From JADGRB01 sp963835825 (lineage in GTDB: Bacteria; Myxococcota_A; Polyangia; Fen-1088), in NCBI GenBank assembly GCA_963835825.1, contig CAWIGZ010000005.1, positions 434,001 through 498,000 on the forward strand: a stretch of DNA of 64,000 nt, read 5' to 3'. The translations under genes and the position numbers were made by a program. Below are positions 60,780 to 64,000 of this stretch, in pieces. Each line of letters opens with the position of its first letter. Positions within the stretch are counted from its first letter, which is position 1. The notes under the pieces are model-generated. The model was not told the origin of the DNA. It ran no database searches and was given only the letters and a program-made list of their open reading frames with translations.

Positions 60780-61011
60780 AACTGAAAGCGATTCTCAATA
60801 CCGTGGAGTTCGCGACAATCTTCTTCCGCCGCAGTTGCTTGAGCCTCGAGACCGCCGTTTTGTCCTTTAGGAACTGATAGACGCCTCGACTCCCACCTCG
60901 ATGTGCCAAACAGATGCCTCGAGAAGCTGGGGGCGGTCGGTAGCGGCAGTCGGCGGCTGCCTCGGCGGTCGTCAGGAAGGGTGAGGCGAAGGGAGGCGCT
61001 GGATCATGTGC
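60763..61011 (-). pseudogene. Excisionase-like helix-turn-helix remnant
   Basis: The reverse strand reads PFLTTAEAAADCRYRPPPAS, the beginning of an HTH_17/excisionase-type fold (normally FLTTAEAAxYLR...), then RGGSRGVYQFLKDK and a poorly matching tail to the stop at 60763. The recognition helix is damaged and the frame upstream of 61011 is not gene-like. Its position beside a tRNA fragment and direct repeats fits a lost integrative element; no integrase gene is present. Confidence 0.45.
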
Positions 61012-61196
61012 GGACGGCCGATCGATCGTCGCGGTGGCTCCTGGCGGAGCTGCCGGACGGGGGACCACATCCGCCGGGTCGCTTAGCGCGCAATTCTGGC
61101 GGCTTGCCGTCGGAGAGCTGGAGTCCCACCTTTTCAAAAGATCGACTGAGGACCTGTCATAAGCGGCGGCATCGTTCCCAACTGATGAGGTAAAAG

Positions 61197-61661
61197 ATGG
61201 CTGAGCTCCCAACGCGCCCAGACGGTATTGTGCTTGCCCACTTCATCGTGTCGGATGACGTCGAGCGTTCTGCGCGCTTCTACACCGAAGTACTAGGTGG
61301 CAGGGTGGTCTTTTCCCCAGAGCCGACCTATGTCGAACTCGCTAACAGCTGGATAATCATCAATGTGGGAGGAGGTCCGACCGACGACAAGCCGGCGGTC
61401 ACCCTCGAGTCGCCGCGCGATCCTGACCGCGTCAGTAGCTTCCTCAATATTCGGGTCAGGGACATACAGGCCGTATATGCCGAGTGGAGCGCCCGGGGTG
61501 CTCAATTCCTGACGCCGCCCAAACAGCACCAGTACGAGATCCGTTGCTACATCCGCGATCCCGATGGCCATCTGATTGAAGTAGGGCAAACGACCGACCC
61601 AGAGGGCGACTGGCGGCCCGCTCATTGGCCATCGACTCCGCCCGGGGGAAAGTCCAAGTGA
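61197..61661 (+). CDS. VOC family (glyoxalase-like) protein
   Basis: 154 residues from ATG 61197. Two VOC modules: AHFIVSDDVERSARFYTEVL, GGRVVFSPEPTYVELANSWI, then FLNIRVRDIQAVYAEWSARG, AQFLTPPKQHQYEIRCYIRD and PDGHLIEVGQTT. The His/Glu positions of the metal site (AHF, EIR, LIEV) are present, so a metal-dependent enzyme is likely; substrate unknown. Base composition is more mixed than the metabolic genes, in keeping with the surrounding mobile debris. Confidence 0.88.
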   Translation: MAELPTRPDGIVLAHFIVSDDVERSARFYTEVLGGRVVFSPEPTYVELANSWIIINVGGGPTDDKPAVTLESPRDPDRVSSFLNIRVRDIQAVYAEWSARGAQFLTPPKQHQYEIRCYIRDPDGHLIEVGQTTDPEGDWRPAHWPSTPPGGKSK

Positions 61662-61755
61662 ATGCCGATAGCTTTCAGTTAGGACAGGGCGACGCAGGCT
61701 TGACCGCCGGCCGTTGCGGCGGGGGGCGCGCGACACCATCGTTGGTCGGCGCGTC

Positions 61756-61929
61756 ATGAAGGCCTGTCGCATTCACAGGTTCGGCGGACCCGAGGTCATC
61801 ACCTTCGAGAAAAGTGGACGTTCCGGTCCCGAAGAACGGCGAGCTACTGGTGAAGGTAGCCGCGGCGGGCGTGGGCCCCTGGGACGCCCAGGTGGAGCGT
61901 ATCCTCGAGGTCGCGAGGGGGAGGGGCGC
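61756..61929 (+). pseudogene. N-terminal fragment of a quinone oxidoreductase/zinc alcohol dehydrogenase
   Basis: MKACRIHRFGGPEVITFE, then after a GAAAAG run the next frame gives VDVPVPKNGELLVKVAAAGV and GPWDAQVE. This is the first 50 residues of an MDR-family NADPH:quinone oxidoreductase, with a frameshift at about 61812. The remaining 270 residues of the family are missing and the sequence passes into an OsmC fragment. Confidence 0.75.
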
Positions 61930-62312
61930 GTGCTGGCGGCGAGGGGCGTCTCGACGCCCACGGGCTCGCGGCACCGTTCGACGGGACCGCAGGCCGGCTC
62001 GACGAGCTACCTGGTCCGGCAGACGTGCTGTGCGCCGCCCTATGCGCTTGCATCCTCAAGAACGTCGAGCGGTTCTCGCACATGCTGCCGTTCGCGTACG
62101 AATCGGCCACGGTGAAGGTCGTGGCGGAGCGCGAAGAGCCACCGCCGCACATCGCGCGAATGCGCTACGACCTCCAGGTCGTCACCGACGAGCCCGAGGC
62201 CCGCGTCGAGCTCCTGCATCAAAGAGAAGCTTCGACCGGTGTCGCCAGGCGTCGGCCCTCGCGCGGCGCGAACCCGTCGCTCCACGGCTCGAGCACGATG
62301 CGGGCAGCGTGA
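61930..62312 (+). pseudogene. OsmC/Ohr-family fragment
   Basis: In one frame: GEGRLDAHGLAAPFDGTAGR, GPADVLCAALCACILKNVER, FSHMLPFAYESATVKVVAER and HIARMRYDLQVVTDEPEARV, the central helix and strands of an OsmC-type peroxidase with its active-site Cys (ALCACIL). There is no good start codon and the conserved C-terminal quarter is absent from about 62219, where the ArsA gene's last codons begin on the other strand. Looks truncated at both ends by rearrangement. Confidence 0.7.
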
Positions 62313-64000
62313 CCGACGAGCTCCTTCAGATGTGTCGCCTCGTGGCCCTGCCGTGAGCGCAACACAGGATCCGTCACCGTCAGGGGGGTGAGGCTCTGGT
62401 TGACGACCCACGCGAACGGCTTGATGTCTGCGCGGGCGAGATCGCGCTCGAGCTGCATCGCCTCGTGGATCGGCGTCGCCTCGGGCAGCGTCACGAGCAG
62501 CACGTGGGTGAACTCTGGGTCCCTCAAACGCGGCAGCAGTCGTTGCACGGCCTCCGGGCTGCCACTCGGCCTCTTCAGCACCTCGCGGTGATAGGACTCG
62601 GCGGCGTCGAGGAGGAGGAGCGTGTGGCCCGTCGGGGCCGTGTCGATGATGACGAAGCGGTCTTCCCCCTGGGCCACGGTCTCGGCGAAGGCCCGGAAGA
62701 CGGCGATCTCCTCGGTGCAAGGGCTGCGGAGATCTTCTTCGAGCAACGCTCGGCCCTGGGCGTCGAGGCCGGCCCCGGCCGCTGCCAGCACCTCTTCGGT
62801 GTAACGGCGGGTCTCGAGCGCGGGATCGATGCGTGTCACGCGGAGGCCGGACGCCCCGGCGCTCAGGTCGCGCACGGCTTGCTCGACGTGGGCGGCTGGA
62901 TCGGTGGTGGTGAGCGTGACGGGAAGCCCGCGGCGCGCGAGCGCGTTGGCGATGCGCGCGGCCACGGTGGTCTTGCCGACGCCGCCTTTGCCCATCGTCA
63001 TGACGACGCCCTTGCCCCGTTTGGCGAGCTTGTCGACCAGCGCGTCGAGGTGCTCGCCGTGAAAGGCGCTCGTCGCGGGAGCCATCGCCGGATCGCTGGA
63101 GCCTCCGTTCAGCGCACTGACGCCGGTGCCCATCTTGCGGAGCGCGTCGATCCCGACGAGCCCGAACGGAAGGAGAGGAACATCGACGCGGGCGAGCCCG
63201 CGCAGACCCGCGGGCAGCGCTTCGAGCGACGCGAGCCCCCGGGCCTCCATTGCCACGGCGGTGGCGTCGCCCGGATCCCGGGCCTGGAAGACCCCGTTCA
63301 AGATCAGGCGCACGTTCGCGACGCCGAGCTGCCCGAGCTCGGCCCGCGTCCGCTCCGCCTCGGTGAGCGAAGAGCGCTCCGGCCGCGCCACCAGGACGAG
63401 GATCGTCTGCGCGGGATCGCGGAGCGCCTCGTTGGAGGCGGCGTACAGCGCCTTCTGCGCGCTCAACCCGGACAGCGGACCGAGGCAGGACGTTCCTCCG
63501 ACGTTCGAGTCGATGAAGGTCGACCAGGCGGCGGGCAGCTCGAGCAAGCGCAGGGTGTGGCCCGTGGGCGCCGTGTCGAAGATGACGTGATCGAACGCCT
63601 CCGTGGCTGCGCGGTCACCGAGCAGCTTCGAGAACTCGTCGAAGGCGGCGATCTCCACGGTGCACGCGCCCGAGAGCTGCTCCTCCATGCTGGCGATGGC
63701 CGTCGCGGGCAGCACGCCGCGGTATGGCCCGACGACACGCTCGCGGTAGTCGTGCGCCGCCTGAACGGGATCGATGTTCAACGCCGATAGGCCGGGCACG
63801 TTCGGCACCTGCGTCGGTGTCGCCGAGAGCGACACCCCCAGGACCTCGTCGAGGTTCGAGGCCGGGTCAGTGCTGACGAGCAGCACACGCTTGCCCGCGT
63901 CGGCCATGCCGATCGCGGTGGCACAGGCCGCGGAGGTCTTGCCCACACCGCCCTTGCCCGTGAAGAAGAGGATACGAGTCGGGTCGGGGACGATTGTGGA
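62219..64000 (-). CDS. arsA: ArsA-type ATPase, two-domain, start beyond the window
   Basis: About 594 residues visible; open to the window edge with N-terminal ILFFTGKGGVGKTSAACATA, the first deviant Walker A. The two halves repeat: Walker A GKGGVGKTTVAARIANALAR (about residue 330), and the switch motif DTAPTGHTLRLLELP and DTAPTGHTLLLLDAAES in each half. Two linked ATPase halves are typical of bacterial ArsA, the soluble motor of the ArsB arsenite pump, as against one-domain Get3. The Cys ligands are harder to judge; candidate pairs lie in GACTVEIAAFDEF and RSPCTEEIAVF, the expected metal-site positions. Other ars genes may lie past the edge. Confidence 0.9.
   Translation of the reverse strand, partial: STIVPDPTRILFFTGKGGVGKTSAACATAIGMADAGKRVLLVSTDPASNLDEVLGVSLSATPTQVPNVPGLSALNIDPVQAAHDYRERVVGPYRGVLPATAIASMEEQLSGACTVEIAAFDEFSKLLGDRAATEAFDHVIFDTAPTGHTLRLLELPAAWSTFIDSNVGGTSCLGPLSGLSAQKALYAASNEALRDPAQTILVLVARPERSSLTEAERTRAELGQLGVANVRLILNGVFQARDPGDATAVAMEARGLASLEALPAGLRGLARVDVPLLPFGLVGIDALRKMGTGVSALNGGSSDPAMAPATSAFHGEHLDALVDKLAKRGKGVVMTMGKGGVGKTTVAARIANALARRGLPVTLTTTDPAAHVEQAVRDLSAGASGLRVTRIDPALETRRYTEEVLAAAGAGLDAQGRALLEEDLRSPCTEEIAVFRAFAETVAQGEDRFVIIDTAPTGHTLLLLDAAESYHREVLKRPSGSPEAVQRLLPRLRDPEFTHVLLVTLPEATPIHEAMQLERDLARADIKPFAWVVNQSLTPLTVTDPVLRSRQGHEATHLKELVGHAARIVLEPWSDGFAPREGRRLATPVEASL

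Noticed and set aside
60763..61212. Intact 149-codon excisionase gene
   Set aside because: Only the first helix of the HTH is well matched; the upstream half is low complexity and the recognition part is disrupted.

Overview
The window reads as chromosomal DNA of a high-GC predatory or saprophytic bacterium of the Myxococcota (old Deltaproteobacteria), most likely a polyangial lineage. The basis is indirect: strong GC bias at third codon positions, secreted proteins with Gly/Thr/Ser-rich GTGGSG-type linkers, two glycoside hydrolases with MYXO-CTERM-like C-termini, an ECF sigma factor beside polysaccharidase genes, and a large extracellular and lipoprotein repertoire. There is no rRNA, complete tRNA or CRISPR array. 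One 45-nt 3' half of a tRNA-Asp is present near 60.6 kb.

Layout. 0-4.2 kb: the end of an RND efflux adaptor, a polytopic membrane protein and a WD40 lipoprotein. 4.3-12 kb: central metabolism, with ahcY facing the three-gene pyruvate dehydrogenase operon aceE-aceF-lpdA. 12.2-25.2 kb: a plant cell-wall polysaccharide region (GH28-like, clan GH-A, GH30 and GH62 enzymes, a LamG lipoprotein, an outer-membrane barrel) that also holds a small heat-shock gene and an ECF sigma/putative regulator pair. 25.3-31 kb: a stress block with two tandem Hsp20 genes, a ribosome-hibernation factor, a DUF2267 protein, an old-yellow-enzyme and a murein endopeptidase.

31-36 kb: a dienelactone hydrolase with an in-frame 9-bp tandem repeat next to its nucleophile, then a four-gene operon built around a MotA/TolQ-type channel with a very long Ala-rich helical tail and a MotB-type OmpA partner. 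This resembles the ZorAB motor but has none of the Zorya effectors, and is my best candidate for an undescribed system. 36-46.5 kb: envelope proteins, a PRC-barrel/GH15 glucoamylase/sugar-porter group, an apparent YfcE-MtfA fusion, a WYL regulator with a VOC protein, and a peroxiredoxin.

46.5-56.5 kb: a type VI secretion cargo island with a PAAR-like DUF4150 protein, a degenerate ketoacyl-synthase-like protein, a DUF2169 adaptor, a DUF6484/DUF3540-like protein, a HEAT-like protein, a Tle-type lipase and two tandem Tli4-like immunity lipoproteins. No T6SS structural genes are in the window. 56.6-62.3 kb: a decaying stretch with a frameshifted Cys-rich lipoprotein, an intact arylsulfatase, a tRNA-Asp fragment with flanking direct repeats and an excisionase-like remnant, a VOC protein, and truncated quinone-oxidoreductase and OsmC genes. 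The window ends inside a two-domain ArsA-type ATPase.

Several genes are split by single-base shifts, often at homopolymers (about 29.9, 32.7, 46.75, 47.9, 48.26, 56.8, 56.9 and 61.8 kb). Either the assembly has indel errors or these genes are decaying; the sequence alone does not decide.
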